From Kingdonia uniflora (taxonomy: Eukaryota > Streptophyta > Magnoliopsida > Ranunculales > Circaeasteraceae), in NCBI GenBank assembly GCA_014058105.1, contig JACGCM010002890.1:1860001-1924000 (forward strand): 64,000 bases of DNA, read 5' to 3'. Under the pieces are notes generated by a model. It saw only the letters and a list, made by a program, of their open reading frames with translations. It had not been told where the DNA came from and made no database searches. Position numbers and translations under genes: made by a program. Of the stretch, positions 11,509 to 24,692 are shown piece by piece. The number at the start of each line of letters is the position of its first letter. The first letter of the stretch is position 1.

Positions 11509-11749
11509 TTCCATACTAAAATGACTTACCTCATTAAAACCTCAGCCAAGCAAAGCCCTCTTGGGCAAAAAGTTGTACAGGGAAAGAGTACAATTATATG
11601 CCCTGTACGGGTTGTGGACGTGTATACGTTGCCTCATTAAAACCTCCAGCCAGTAAAACCTCCTAGAATAAAAATTGCACTACTAGGAAAAGGAGTATAA
11701 CACGTATGTGTCCACGTCAAGCTGGGACTACTCCCCCTGATGTCGATCT

Positions 11750-14700
11750 CCTTGAGATGTATCTCCTTGAGATATTGATAAATGAATATTTTGCATTCTG
11801 ATTCCGTGTACTAGCTGCTTGAACGTAAGTGGTACAAGAGTCTTTGTGCATGGATTTGTAAAGATGTCTTCTGAAATATCTTTGACAATGCCAATACCAT
11901 TCGCCTTTTATAATTCATACGGTTGGAATGGCTTTTATGAAATATGATTTGTTCTGTCGCCATTGATAAATCGCAATTGACTTGAATGATGCAAGCTAAA
12001 TTATTTTCATACATAGTCAATGATTTACCTTGGATAGAACATGCCACAACTTCGGTTTATGTGATGTGTCTTGGAGCGCAACCATCATTATCTACTAACT
12101 TCAAAAAGTACAAGAATCTTCATGGTTCGAGGTGTAGCTACCGCCGTCTGCTTCATCGATCTCCAAGAATCTTTATGTATCCCCGTACATAAACATATAA
12201 TCTATTTGACAATGGCCTCTATGTGGATCTGAGAAGTATTATATATCGGTGTACTCTATACTTTTACGTTTACCATTTCGAGTAGAATAAACCCCAGTCT
12301 TTCATACCGATCAAATACCTCAGAATGTGCCTGATCTCAATCCAGTACCTTTGGGTAGGAACAGAACTATGGCAAGCCAAGCAGTTCATTACAAATGAGT
12401 CATTCGATCTAGTATACCCAGCTACTTATAGCAAAGCAGCTCCTAGCTATGGTATCACAACCCTAGGAGTTTCTCCCCCCATTAGGATAGTAAAAGATGT
12501 TATTTTCCACACCCAAGTAATGAACGCGCAATAAACGACTTAGCACCGTGTGCTGCATCCATATCAAAATATTAGATAACTCTTCTGATATATATTGTTT
12601 GGTGTATGAGTGCCACTATCAAGATGTTCGATCTGCAAATTGAGACACTCTTGATTTTCCAAGGTCTTATATTTAGAATTCCATCCTAAGGTATTTGGCG
12701 ACTCTCGCAATCTCCCCTAAAGGTCTAATGATATTTAAATCATTTAGTATACTATTATGATGAGTGAAGCTAATATTAGTGTTCTAACTAAGAACGTATG
12801 GACATATAAGGATATTTGCAAAGTCCCCAACCTTCAAATACTCAGTCAACTTATTATGCCTCATGGGCCCTAATTGCTTCAAGTTAATAATAATTTTTCC
12901 AATTTTATTACGTACACACCTCGTACGTCGGGCTTAGTTGTTTCCAGAAGCTTAGACCTCCCTAGGTAGCTTCATATATATATATATGTATCTAGTTTCC
13001 CATATAGATACGTGGTATTTATATAAGACCCATGTCTAGCTCGTCCCTGACAACTTGACAGATTGATCAGTACCAAAATGTTATAGCGTCCATAACTGGG
13101 TAATAGGATATACTACAATCGATGCCAAATCTCTTAAATATTTTTTGGGCAACTAGTCTTGTCTTGACCAAATTGTCTCTCCGAGTTAATTATGTTTTCG
13201 TACCTTTTCCATTTATAATCAACAGGCTCAATTGTATAACTTCCTATTATGCGCAAGCTGAGCTCCGCTTGGATTCCAAACGCCCACTTTTGCAAATGTA
13301 CAACAACATAAAGTCGTTTACAATAAGTAGCTCTGAATCCTCATCCTTGATGGCGAGCACAGCAGCATATATGAATACCTTGTCGGCAAATCTCTACTGA
13401 ATGATCCTACGTTGTGCTTATTACAGACTTTTAATAAATCGAGATCTCAGTATTATCATACGCGTATGTGCCACATCGGGCTTGTCTTGTAATGTGTCAA
13501 CTGGTCGCATAGCTACTATTGCCTCGTCAATGGGTAGTTCCATCCTCGATGAACCGACTACACCATTAGTCATATTTGTTTCTTATTTTACAGCCCCTAG
13601 CTCAGAATACTTTCTTCAAACGGTGCTCTGTACTAAGCGCGAGCCCCATATTCGTTTGTGGTACTAATTCCCCTTAAATGTTTTGTTACGGTACTAGTTC
13701 CACCAAAATGTTCTCCTGTGTAGGTATATTACTCGCAGGTACATACACTTATGGTACTTCAATAGTGCCTATGAATACCTCTAGCAAATCATTTACGACC
13801 TATTGAAGGTTTGTAATCTGTTAAACCATATTATCACCTAACTTATATATAGGGATCTAGATGAGATAAGGAGGGTATATTCCAAGACCTGTTGGAATAT
13901 CCTCAGCATTGACTGTCATATCCCCCCCCTAATGATGAGAATATTGTCTCATCAAAGTGACAATTATCTGCCCTGCAGTATATACATCGCCAGTGGGTCT
14001 AAATATCCAGTAATAAATACGAGTCATAACCCACATAATATCAGGCCAACGTCGAGAGTCCCATCTTCATACATTGTGGTACGATTCGCACTTGTACGGA
14101 ATATCCAAATATATCGTTGATGGTGACACCGGGCTCTAACCCAGTTACTAGTCGCTTTTGGGTAAAAAATAATTTAATAATTTGCTAAAGGGAAAACCCT
14201 AATCAGTGTTGTGGGAGCAAGAATGCATATCTCAGACACTAGCCAAAAGTTGTAATTGTAATAACAGTGGCCTAACAATTATCCTAAATCGCTTGATTAG
14301 GTTCTTCGCCAATCCCGAGTTAAGTATGATATGGGGTACTTACGATGCTCAATCATTTATCCCATTTAACGATAAAATAATCATCAAAAGCCTGTGAGTC
14401 ACACTTTCAAGCCCCCGTGAAGTCACATCGATCGACTTTGATCAGTTAATCCAGGAACTGAGCCTGCGATTGAATGATCTAAGTAAGAAGTCGTGCTAAC
14501 GTTGCATTCCTAGATTTTATGAGTAGGCAAACGTAAGAGCATCCCCTAGATACGTCTTTTATGATCATAAATATTTAAGTGGGCCACTATGTGGATGGAA
14601 AGGTCCACATGAGTCTCCATAGATGCATTTAGAGCAAAGGCTGGAGATCCCACTTTACCTTAGTCATACTAGGATGAAATAATAGGCTTTCTCTGAAAGC

Positions 14701-15399
14701 AATCGTTGTACGTACACTCTTTAAATTTTTATCTCCTTTTAAGGAAAGTTTTGATGTAATCCCGATAATCCTCCTCACTATCCGAGCCTCGAGGAGTGTA
14801 TTGGAAATCGTTCCAATAACGTGTTCTAACCTTTAAACATTGAGTGCATGCAGAAAACTTGTTTGTCATTTTCTCCGATAGTCATTATGTGATAAGAATT
14901 ATCATGCATCTCCCTAAACTCAATAAAATTCGGTTGAATTTACTAGTTTATAAACTAAACTAGATACCCTGTATCGTACTGTTAGAGAGTAATAACGTGA
15001 CACACTCAGTACATTCTATCATGTTGGTCGTGCCAATGATATTTGTGTTATCCCCGACGCACTAGGTTAGACAATAAATATATTCATATCTCAACAGGAT
15101 CGAGTGAGTGGTACCAATGTCTCTTAGACATGTGTCGTCACCTATCCGATTATCGGTCATGCTCAATAAGCAGATAGATCTATAGGCAGGTTATATATAA
15201 ATATCAACTATCATTCATAGATTTTAACTACTTCCCAAGCAATAAATTCGAATAATCATAATTTATTAGAACAAAATAAATCTCATGTATGTCACGAGCA
15301 CTTTACTAAAATATAAATGATATATTCCCAACAAAATCAAAAATACTGACCAAATTTTTTTTAGTAAGTCAAGTATGTACTAGAAAAGAAACTACTAGT
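11750..15399 (-). pseudogene. Copia-1 pol remnant (RT and RNase H)
   Basis: Minus-strand reading with frame changes gives a copia reverse-transcriptase C-terminal and RNase H series. From high to low coordinates it runs: IDEAIVAMRPVDTLQ (near 13530), LKQLGPMRHNKLTEYLKVGDFANILICPYV (near 12900-12790, cited as family hallmarks in pieces), LGLQIEH-type sequence (LNLQIEHLDSGTHTPNN), WIEIRHILRYLIGMKDWGLFYS (near 12330-12280), and the RNase H end with ENNLACI..., then TSLQIHAQRLLYHLRSS. Stops and frameshifts are frequent. The YVDD active-site segment is missing, with a gap between PYV and LNLQIEH. From 13700 to 15399 I can follow only isolated words. Gypsy-3 cuts the reading at 15399. Confidence 0.6.
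15395..15399. repeat. Target-site duplication of gypsy-3, left copy
   Basis: CTAGT, identical to 27824-27828. It marks the insertion point of gypsy-3 within copia-1. Confidence 0.9.
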
Positions 15400-15991
15400 T
15401 ATAGGGACCAAATTTCGTAAAGCTCGAACTAGCTTGAAATCGATCCTTACACCAAGAACTACTATGTCAAGAATTAAATAAGAGATAACACTTGACACAG
15501 GGGATTTAGCGTGGAAAACCTGTGAATAGGTAAAAACCACGACCTCGATTGGAGGATTTTGTGAAAGTAGTATTATTGCTTGAGAGAATGAAAGAATCTG
15601 ATTACAAGAGTTAATCTAAGATAAAATAGCTAGAGATCAAATAATTATCTGTGTAGAATTCTTTTCCTTTCTTCCTCTTATTTCCTTAGGAGCTCTGCCC
15701 TTTTATAGACCCTGTTCTCGGCTTGACATCGTGCTCGAACACGTTCTCCTGAAAGTAGGAGTCATGGGAAGTTGAGTGTGTAGCTGCTAGCTCGTGGGAG
15801 ACAGGTGTATGTTGATTTGTTATGTTTATATCTGTTGTGGACGATCCACGTTCTGCTTGAATTCGTGGTCGATGTACAACTATTAACCTGTTTGTTTAAG
15901 TATGAGTCTAGTATTGGATAAGGTCGAGTCTTATAGAGCTCGAGGTATAGATGAGATCGAGTATCCTTAGCCCGAGGGATAAGTCCCTACA
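15400..15991 (-). repeat. 3' LTR of gypsy-3
   Basis: 592 bp. Plus-strand ends are TATAGGGAC (one change from TGTAGGGAC) and GTCCCTACA, which form a 9-bp inverted terminal match. A TATA box for the minus strand (CTATAAAAG) lies at about 15700-15708. Compared with the other LTR the differences are mostly transitions. Confidence 0.93.
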
Positions 15992-16004
15992 ATCGCCCCC
16001 TCGC
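15992..16004 (-). other. Polypurine tract of gypsy-3
   Basis: The minus-strand sequence GCGAGGGGGCGAT directly precedes the 3' LTR. Its position and composition fit a plus-strand primer. Confidence 0.7.
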
Positions 16005-17199
16005 AACTAAAGTTACGTGTGGCTTTAGTTGAGAAAAACCCAAAAACTTGGACCTTATGATGACATAAGCGACGCTTGAAAAATGGAACGTCTGTATTGA
16101 AGAGTATGTTACCATTATGATGCGTGAGTGTCATGGGCAGACTGTTAGTTTTCCCAAGTGGATGACTATTTGGGGAAACAACGTGCATTAAATGCGATAT
16201 TGCTATAAATAGTGCTCAGACTTGATTGCCGAATAACCTGCAACACATCTTCATTGTAGAGAAAAGCAAACATGCCTGTTTTGTAGAGTGAGGAAAAAAA
16301 TATGAGTTTTTTTAGAAGCGTACCTTTGCAAAATCATGGCTAAGATGAGGAATCAAGTGTATCATACCCAGTTTTCTTTCATCATAGAGGGATTCTAGAT
16401 ATGGTTTTGTGGTTATCAGAGTAGGGAGACTCCCTTTGCTGTTTTGCTGAAGGAGTGTTGTTTGAAATATTTTCAGGTATTATGTAGCGTCCAATTTAGC
16501 GGCTGGGGTGTATGCGATGAAAAATCCCTGGTTTCTACTGATGTTCCAATTTCTAAGGTAGGAGTCCTTCTCAATTGCCACGAACCCCGGGCTAGTGAGA
16601 ATAAGGAGGAAGAGACGTCGGTGGTGGAGGTGGAAGATGGATCGCTTCTTTCGGTGTCATCACTTTTCTTTCAATTCTTCCTGCAGGGAAATGAAGGGGA
16701 AAGAGGCTTTAACCTGTTGCAGTATTGTACTTTTTGATCTGTGGCTGAGGTTTCCCTGGAAGATCAGGATTATCTTGGCAGCGAGAAAAGAACTAGAGAC
16801 CTGTTTTCGTGTCTGAGAAAGTATTTGCAATATCGAGCTTCGAAGAGCTTGATTCTGTAATTGTAAAGCAACGTTGTAGGAGTAGTCCTGTAACCAACTT
16901 GTTAGATAAAAATCGAGCGCAATAAAAGAATATTTTATTTTATTTTATTTTTTTTACTAGCGAAAAAGCAAAAATAGTCGACATGTCATCGAGTTGTACA
17001 TAATATGGGAGTAAATAGTTGGTGGGATAACATACCTTCTCAGACATAAAGCTTGAAATATAATTTTTAAGGAGCTCGATTAAGCACGAAAAGATAATAG
17101 TAAGTAGCTCGAACCCGGGAAGAGTGGGTTATAGAAACTAAAATACGTTACGTATAGTCAATCGAAAAATTAGTCCTATTAATTGAAGAGTATAAAATT
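16005..17199 (+). other. Gypsy-3 3' untranslated region without recognised gene
   Basis: The stretch between polypurine tract and small antisense ORF is AT-rich with a T-run (16932-16958). Short open frames at 16444-16816 show no domain that I recognise. It is probably the leader of the antisense transcript. Confidence 0.3.
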
Positions 17200-17235
17200 G
17201 TGACTTATTCTTTAAGAAGGTTATTCATAAAAAAA

Positions 17236-17604
17236 ATGGTGAAGACTCATTCTCAGAGGGCTATTGAAGCGTGTGTGTTGAACGACTTGCGTTTAACATT
17301 AAAGATTGATGAAATAAGGGAAGCTATTTTTGGGCAGGAAGGTTACGATGCGGTTTTGCTCGAAACCCGAGCGAAGTACGAGGGTAAGGCTGATATAGAA
17401 AGGGGGTTGGAAATGAACCATGTGTACTGGTCCGAGCCCATGCGTACCTGTTGGCGGTCTGTTGAAGATCATAAAAAGTTTGTCCTAATGATGGCCAAGG
17501 AGGAGATCATTAATGAGGATATGGATATCGCTTCAGGGCTGCTGAAGGCTTGTGTTATTGTCGGGCACACCGGTTGCTTCAAATGCAAGTATCTTGGGGA
17601 TTAG
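17236..17604 (+). CDS. Small antisense ORF of gypsy-3 (unknown)
   Basis: From Met 17236 the frame is open for 122 residues on the strand opposite to gag-pol. Motifs are GYDAVLLETRAKYEG, NHVYWSEPM and an acidic helix EEIINEDMDIAS. It lies upstream of the spliced antisense ORF, the same place as the two small ORFs of element A, and shares a loose pattern with them (acidic start, Ile/Gly, aromatic Y.W, acidic end). I know no family for it. A preceding in-frame ATG at 17200 would add 12 residues. Confidence 0.42.
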   Translation: MVKTHSQRAIEACVLNDLRLTLKIDEIREAIFGQEGYDAVLLETRAKYEGKADIERGLEMNHVYWSEPMRTCWRSVEDHKKFVLMMAKEEIINEDMDIASGLLKACVIVGHTGCFKCKYLGD

Positions 17605-18545
17605 AGTGATTGACTATTGTATTTTTTGAATTTTTGAAATGTAATTGCCCGAATTTACTTGAAAAAATAAAAACTATTTATGAAAATAGGCTATGACTAG
17701 GATTGTTTGTTGAAACTAAATTTTTGAATTTGTGTTGCTAATTGATATTGACGATAAAGTCAAGGTGTATAAGTAGGGCAAACAAATGTACGTGAAATTT
17801 TAAAGTATAAAATTCAAAATCATGAGTTTGGGGGATTGTGAAAAGAGTGGGACCAAGAGGCTGAGAGATATGCTAAAGTATAATATTGGGTGTAATGATG
17901 GGAAGGGGTTTTCACTGAAGCGGTACGATACGTCTGACAGGTTCAGACGAACAGACGGCTCAGTTCAGGAATCAAGGGTTGCTTACTGGAAAACTCCAAA
18001 CCGCCAGCGGTTCGGGGAAAGGTGCATAAGTACCCCCTCTCCTCCTTCTCGAAATATAAAAAACCAGAAAAAGAAGATAAGGGTTAGAGAAAGAGATCTC
18101 AACTGACAATTCCATTACCGCCAAAAGAGGAAATGATAAGAAGAAAGCAGTGACTAGGAGTCTCGATTGCAAAGTACGAGAGGAGGCTGAGATCGAGGAG
18201 GTTTTGAAGAAGTTGCATAAATTGAGCAAACTGGCGCGGACCAACGCTGCAGACTCTCACTCAGGTACTGAAGGTAAGTCTGTCTTTGAGTTTACAAGAG
18301 TTTTTGTATAAAAATCTTAAATTGTGTCGGGATAAGGATGTAATCCCTACCAAACACAAAAAAAAATGAAATAAAAATATCATTGGGAATAATGACTGTG
18401 GGGAGATAAAAATCATTTTGAGACAGTTTGTGATTGTATAAGTGATCTAGTAGTGCGAGATAAAAATTGATATATATACCTCGACCTATCTGAAGGTTTT
18501 GATTGACCAGCATTTTGTAAAGTAGACCCTTTACTGTAGATAAGT

Positions 18546-21500
18546 ATGGCTTCAATTTCCGGTTGTGCAAAGGCTGATGAAGCAGACCTCGTAGGGAATT
18601 TAACTCTCATCATTAGAGTAGGGGATGAGGAGGATACTGTAGCTGAATTGATAGAATGGCCACGTCTGAAGGGTGCTCGTGCTAAGTACCCAACAGGTTC
18701 TAGTCGGTTTAGGGAGTTCTGTACGACCAAAAGTAGCATAGATGGAATTTGAGGGCACGCCTTCGAATATAGGGGTAATTTTTTTAGGACTTGCAGTGTC
18801 AGTCAATGAGGGGATTACCTCTATTTGCTGCCTGATTTGGCCAAAGAAAAGAAGTACAGGCGTTTGGAGGACGAAGTATCCTTGGAGTACTCCAAGGCGT
18901 TGTGAAGGATAGTCGAACTGATGGGTTTTGTTGCTATTTAGCCCAGTTCGACTATGGGTTAATGCTGTTTTTGAGCAATTTGGCTAAGAGTGTTATGAAT
19001 ATGATTGGGGCTTGCCCGGCGCAATTAAATTATAATTTTTGGGAAGTTATCCTTGTATGCGAAACCCTGAATGAGAGATGGGTTGCATCTGGTAGTGAGA
19101 GTAGGATCACTGCCAAGGATTTTTTGGAGTATTATGCTGTGAAATATGTCACAGCACCTGATGGTGCGTACCTTTCTTTTAGTTCTTCAAGACCATACTT
19201 TTTTGACTTGTCTTCAGCAGGGCGAGTGTGGAACGACAACCATTTATGGGTGCTTGGTGAATGTCGTCAGCGGTCTAATGAAGAACCCCTGGAACTTAAT
19301 AATAGAACTATAACAAAGGGTAAATATACCATTGAAAATTGAACTATCATTTGTATGCTGAATTATATTTTTATAGTTGATTTGTATCTTATGTTGCTGA
19401 TTTCTATACAAGAATTAATTGTAAAGTTTTGAGGAAGGAATCTTGTATAGACGTCGTTGCCAGGGAAGGCAATGAGCTTGAAGTTGTTCTCAAAGAGTTT
19501 GAGATAAGTAGGTTTAAAAGTGCAGCTAGTAAGGACGACAAGGTCATGAGATCGTAAGCGGAGAGGAGACTGGCTGGGAAAACACCAGGCTCAATGGAAG
19601 AGAAATTGTCAACTCCTGAACTTAATACACCCTTGAAGCTCGCGCGGCTCAATAAAATTCCGGATAGGCCAGTGGACATGGCCACTGTCTCTAGCATAGT
19701 TGTACGGAACCTGGCGAAGAGGAAGGCTGTATAAAGGGGGGTTGTTCCTCGTTCTGTTACGTCGGTCAGTGTGGATGATAGCAATAAGAGGAGGAAGGTA
19801 ACTTCTCCCACAAAGTTGAAGGAGGTGCTAGAGGAAAGCGATAAGATCGCTGAGGTGGCGAACTTGAGGCCGCGCTTTGAAGTTGAAGCCGGTCTATTGG
19901 AGGAACAATGTTGACCTAAAGCTCAAGAGAAAATGGTTGTTGTTATGGATGATGAGTTTAAGAAGGTTAGTAAAAAGTTGATTTTGTCGAGCTGTTTTGT
20001 TGCTCGAGCTGACTTATTTCTTTTTGTAGTTTGCTCGTGCTCTGAGGGACGTTCAGCTTGGTTTCCAGGATAAGTCGATGGAGCTGGAAAAGAGGATCCC
20101 CCAGCTCGAGGGGGAGAAAAACCAGTTGGAAGAGAACCTGACTCGGGAGATGGGAGCTTTCCAGTTGGAACGGGAGAAAGAAAGGGAAGCTGCAGCCCTA
20201 AAGCTGAAGGAAGTTAGGGCCGAAAGTGAAGCTGAAGCGGAGCGATTGGTTACCGCGTATGCTATTTCTCAGAAAAATCTTGCAGGGAAGCTCTACCAGC
20301 TGAGGTATACAAAGGCAGAGATTATGGCATTCAGCAAAGGGAATTATGAGGAGATGGAAATTATGGATGAATAAGAGGTTGAGGAAAGGGAGGATGGTCG
20401 GAATGCTGCTGAAAAGACCGTTGCTGATAACCAGGAAACTATTAATCAGGTAGGATGATCGTGTAATGTAACATTGGTTGTGAAACATGAACTCGTGTTT
20501 TGTAATATTTTATTGTTGCTTGATGCCAATAACATTTTGCTTATGAAATTCCGTATTGTAGGAGATAGAAAGCTCGCGCCTCAGAGTTATGGACTTAGAG
20601 GGTTTACTTAAAGTGGAGAAAAAATCCTCTGCTGAATAGCAGGCTAGATAATTCAGATAAATTATAACTAGATGAACAAGAATTTAATAGAATAAAGGAT
20701 ATGTACCTTGCATGTTTAATCTAGTTCAAGATGTTTGTGTATGTACCCTCTGTCTTGGGACCAAAACTTGTTATTTTCAGTAGGCCAAGGAGGAATTGGT
20801 TGTCTTGAGCTTGTAGGTGTCAGTATTGTAAGTTTATCGGTATGCTTCTGTCGATCTGTTTCTCCATTAGGTACTGATGTTGTGAGTCCCTGCCAACTAT
20901 TATGCAGAAGGAGCTAGATGTTGCTAGAGAGAGAAAAGAGCAGACTCTTTTGTATAATGCTGAGTATACAGAAGAATATGTGGTTTTGTTTTCCCAGTAT
21001 GAAGATCGATTGGATGATAATGTGAAGCTTTCTTTAAAGCTCGAAGAAGCTAAGAGACAAGTCGAGAAAAAGACTGCAACAATTTTGAGCAGGGGTTTGG
21101 CTTTGAACCAACTTACCAGCGAACTTGCAGAGTTAAAGGAAAATGTTGCGTCAGGTTCACGGCACGAGGCTGAGTTAGCCGAATACTGTATTAGAGCGTT
21201 AAATAAAGAGATATCTGATGTGAAATGTAACATTCATGCTCTGAACGAGCAGTTGTTGAAGAGAGAGATCGAGCTGGATACTGCGCGAACTAACTTGGTT
21301 GTGTCTGAGGCTGATTTTGAAAAATTGAGCAATAGTATTATGGGAAAAGATCGATAATTGCGTAACTCTGTACAAATACGTGATAGTTTGATTGCCAGGT
21401 TAGATCGTTTGAAGGCTGATTTACGTCATTTAAAAGGGAGAGAGACTCAGAGCAGGGTAGATTTAGCAGAGATTCAAGCCAAGAACCAAAGTTTGGTGGA

Positions 21501-22289
21501 TGATTTGTCCCACGCTCGCAAAAATATAAGGAGGGTTGTGCAACGTGAGAAGGATATAAATAAAAGAATTAATCAACTCTGTGCGCGAATTTTCGAATTG
21601 GAGCAGGAATTACGTGTAGGTGAAATGAAGTATCAGAAAGATCTGAAATTCGAATTGGATAAAAGGGATGGTGAAATTGCTTCTGGTGAGGGGAGTCGAG
21701 AGATGAAGGAATTTCTTTGTCGAAAAGAAGAGTTAGTGGAGAATATGCGTATTGATCTCACAAACTTTCAGCAGAAGTCGAAAGATTTTACAAGGCAGAT
21801 GAGTGAACGTATTGATCAATTAAAAACTGAACTGGCTGAATCGAAAACTCGCCGTTTAAAGGATAACAAGGGCATTGTTGTTACTCACCAAGCCTTTAAG
21901 GAACTAGTAGTTCACGAACAAAAAAATGTGATGGTGAAGCTTTGCATTAACGGCAATTAAGCGCATTGGTTGCATTTTTTGTCGAGGAAATAAAATTCCT
22001 GTAGGTTGAGAGAGATTTGATGCAAGATTGCTTCTCTGGAAGGACTTGTGTATGTAAACTCGATATCTCGAGCATAGATCTAATTGGTGTTATGGATCGC
22101 AGTATTAGGACCATGACGGCAGAACAGATAGCTCGAGGGAGAGAAATTATTGTTGAACGAGCTCCAGAATATATGGCATCCATGACTGAAATAGGGGGAA
22201 GCTCGAGTGTAGTCTCACCGACTCCTGTTGTGGGAAGAAGGTCGACTGTTCTCCCATCAAGAAAATCTAGCAGAGTTAAAAAGAAATAG
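18546..22289 (+). pseudogene. Spliced antisense extra ORF (aORF) of gypsy-3
   Basis: On the plus strand, opposite to gag-pol, pieces in order are: 18546-18752 (MASISGCAKADEAD start); a conserved domain at 18880-19320 (ACPAQLNYNFWEVILVCETL, DFLEYYAVKYV, then SSSRPYFFDLSSAGRVW); a basic region near 19440-19900; and long coiled coils (20030-20374, 20902-21357, 21358-21960) rich in Glu, Lys and Leu with heptads; then a Ser-rich end at 22289 (SSRVKKK). Introns with good borders are at 19966-20029 (donor GTTAGT, acceptor TTTGTAG) and 20450-20561 (GTAGGA, TTGTAG). Single stops (20374, 21357) separate otherwise continuous frames. The function is unknown. Confidence 0.6.
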
Positions 22290-22510
22290 AACCCTGATAA
22301 CGAGTACCTTTGTATATAGCAGATATTGATACTTCAGTGCTCGATGTAAGACCTTGAGAGGAGCATTGTAATTTGAAATGTTGATATGAGAAAATAATAT
22401 TTCCACACCTACAGCAGATGTTATTCTCTGGTTTGACCCATTGAATTAGAAGAAGTTCGTGGGTGTAAAAGTAAGTATTATATGTGCATCAACCCTTGGA
22501 CTTTAGGGAG

Positions 22511-23110
22511 GCTTAGCGGTAGCGAACTAGTATTATCTTTGCTCGTACTTTAGGCGGTCACCACAGGCTAAGAGGTTCTTTATGGCCTCCGCCTCGGATC
22601 TGTGTTTCCTCTGGGGTTCAGATAGTATTATCTATGCCTTGATACCATATTGGAGAGCTGGGCTTATCGGCAGCGAGCAACGTCTCACTCGTGCTTTAGG
22701 TCTGATCCCGCAAGCTGAGGCTCTTTATGACCCCAGCCCCAAAGGTTTTTGTATCCTCAGGGGTTCGGCTAGTATTATCTATGCCTTGATACCATATTGA
22801 ATATTGGAGCTTAGTGGCAGCGAGCAAGTTTTTTCCTCACTCGTGCTTTAGGCTTAATCCTGCAGGCTGAGGCTCTTTATGGCCCCAGTCTCGGAGGTTT
22901 TTTTATCCTCAGGGGTTCGGCTAGTATTATCTATGCCTTGATACCATATTGGATATTGGAGCTTAGCGGCAGCAAGCAAGTTTTTTCCTCTCTCGTGCTT
23001 TAGGCCTGTTATCTTCAGGCTAAGAGGTTCGTTATGGCCCCCGCCTTTGGATGTATGAGTATCCTCAGGAGTTAGGCTAGTATTATCTATGCCATTACCA
23101 ATATTGGATA
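22511..23110 (+). repeat. Tandem array, 4 copies of about 150 bp, in gypsy-3
   Basis: Units start with GCTTAGCGGCAGCGAGCAA-like sequence at 22511, 22662, 22809 and 22961 (periods 151, 147, 152). Each contains TAGTATTATCTATGCC and a GGCTGAGGCTCTTTATG-like block. The array sits between integrase and the antisense ORF, the same place as the unrelated 226-bp array of element B. Confidence 0.88.
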
Positions 23111-23271
23111 TGGTTTACCTTTAAGGATCGAGCTAGGATAAACTGTATTTTTACCCTTGGATGGGATTCTTGTGATAAAAAAAAGATTTCATTGATTGAA
23201 AAGAGTTTGTACATACATTGGAGGTGAAATCTCGAGGTGGATTGAACGGTGCTGAATGACAGAGGAGCTAT

Positions 23272-24343
23272 TTAGCGCCGATATAACTTCAATCTTCTTG
23301 TATTCCATGGATTTGGAATTTTATCACCGGCTTCCATCATGAGATAATATGAACCCAGACCAGTTCGACCTATGACCATGAAAGGACCTTCCCAGTTTTC
23401 TGCTAGTTTCCCAGCATGTGGATCTTTTCTGTTATCTGGGATTTCTCGAAGGACCCAGTCATTAATAGCGAACTCCCGAGTGCGAACTCGTTTGTTGTAT
23501 GAATTTGCTAGTATTTGATGATATCGACCAAGATTTGTGATAGCTCGATCTTGTGTCTTATCGATCCAATTGAGGTTGTAAGCCAATTCAAACTCATTTT
23601 CTTCGTCTGTGAGTTCGTGGTCTCTCATAGGATGGTGGTACTCGTTGGGATGACTGCTTTAGTTCCATAGGCAAGCAGAAAAGGAGAGCACTATGTTGAC
23701 TTCCTGGGCGTAGTTCGATAAGCCCATAAGATGTGAGGTAATTCACGTATCCAGTTGCCCTTCTTTTGCAACATAAGGCACTTTTGAGACCATCTACGAT
23801 GATCTTGTTTGTGATCTCCGCCTGTCAGTTTCCTAGGGGGGTAGTATGGGTTTGATGGAGAATGGATTATGTTGTGTTTATTGAGAAATGCGATGACCTT
23901 TTCTCTAACGAACTGACGACCGTTATTGATACGGATCAAATGCGGACAACCAAATCATGTGATGATATGCTGCCAAATGAAAGAAATGACCTCTTCTTCT
24001 CGAGTTCTGAATAGAGGAACTGCTTCAATCCATTTAGTGAAGTAATTCGTGGCAACAAGGAGAAATTTCCTATTACCCGGTGTATTGGGGAATTTACCAC
24101 CTAGATCAAGTGCCCAACGCTTGAACGGCCAGTACACCTTACTAGCATGGAGTTCGAGTGCAGGGGCCCGAATTTAATTTCCATGACGCTGACATGCATC
24201 ACATTTCCTTGAGTATTCTTCAGCTTACTTCTGCATCCCTGGCTAGAACACTCCTTGGGTAATAGCTCTGTTAGCAAGAGCTCGTCCTGCAGTATGGGAT
24301 CCCCAGATTCCTTCATGTAGATCTCGAAGCATGTTGTCGGCAA
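23272..24343 (-). pseudogene. Gypsy-3 integrase (broken)
   Basis: In pieces on the minus strand: ARTP-type linker; core start WPFKRWALDLGGKFPNT and ATNYFTKWIEAVPLF (24137-23955); second catalytic region reading INNGRQFVRE (23939), where the catalytic Asp of the usual DNGRQF is replaced by Asn; a frameshift in the normal NGQAE region (reads PPRKLTGGDHK); WAYRTTPRKST; and the C-terminal ORF 23628-23272 with LAENWEGPFMVI (GPF/Y module) and NPWNTRRLKLY. The enzyme is dead by frame and by active site. Confidence 0.8.
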
Positions 24344-24692
24344 GTTCCTTAGAGAGGCACTTGAGGTTTGGACCAGTGATCGAGCATTTGTAGGGATTGC
24401 CGTTTGGTTGGACTATGTAGCGTTTTAAATTCTCGATGATGTGTCTGCGCTGCTGTGGATCATCTGGTAGTGGCCCGTTGCATGAGTTATCCTGACCGAG
24501 ATAAGTAACGAAAGGCTATTCTCCAATCATCTTCCACCATCTCATCGCCCCCAATGTTAATCACATATATCATAGTATGATTAATACTGGGGCTAGAAAT
24601 AACCTCGATTTGAAGGTGCCGTGATTCTGTACCCAATACTCTGGCTAAGTAAGCCAAGAGTCAGCGTGGTAATTCTTTCCTCGAGGGAGATA

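Noticed and set aside
22582..22800. Open frame with an internal repeat (two LIPY segments)
   Set aside because: It lies wholly in the 150-bp tandem array of gypsy-3 and reflects its period.
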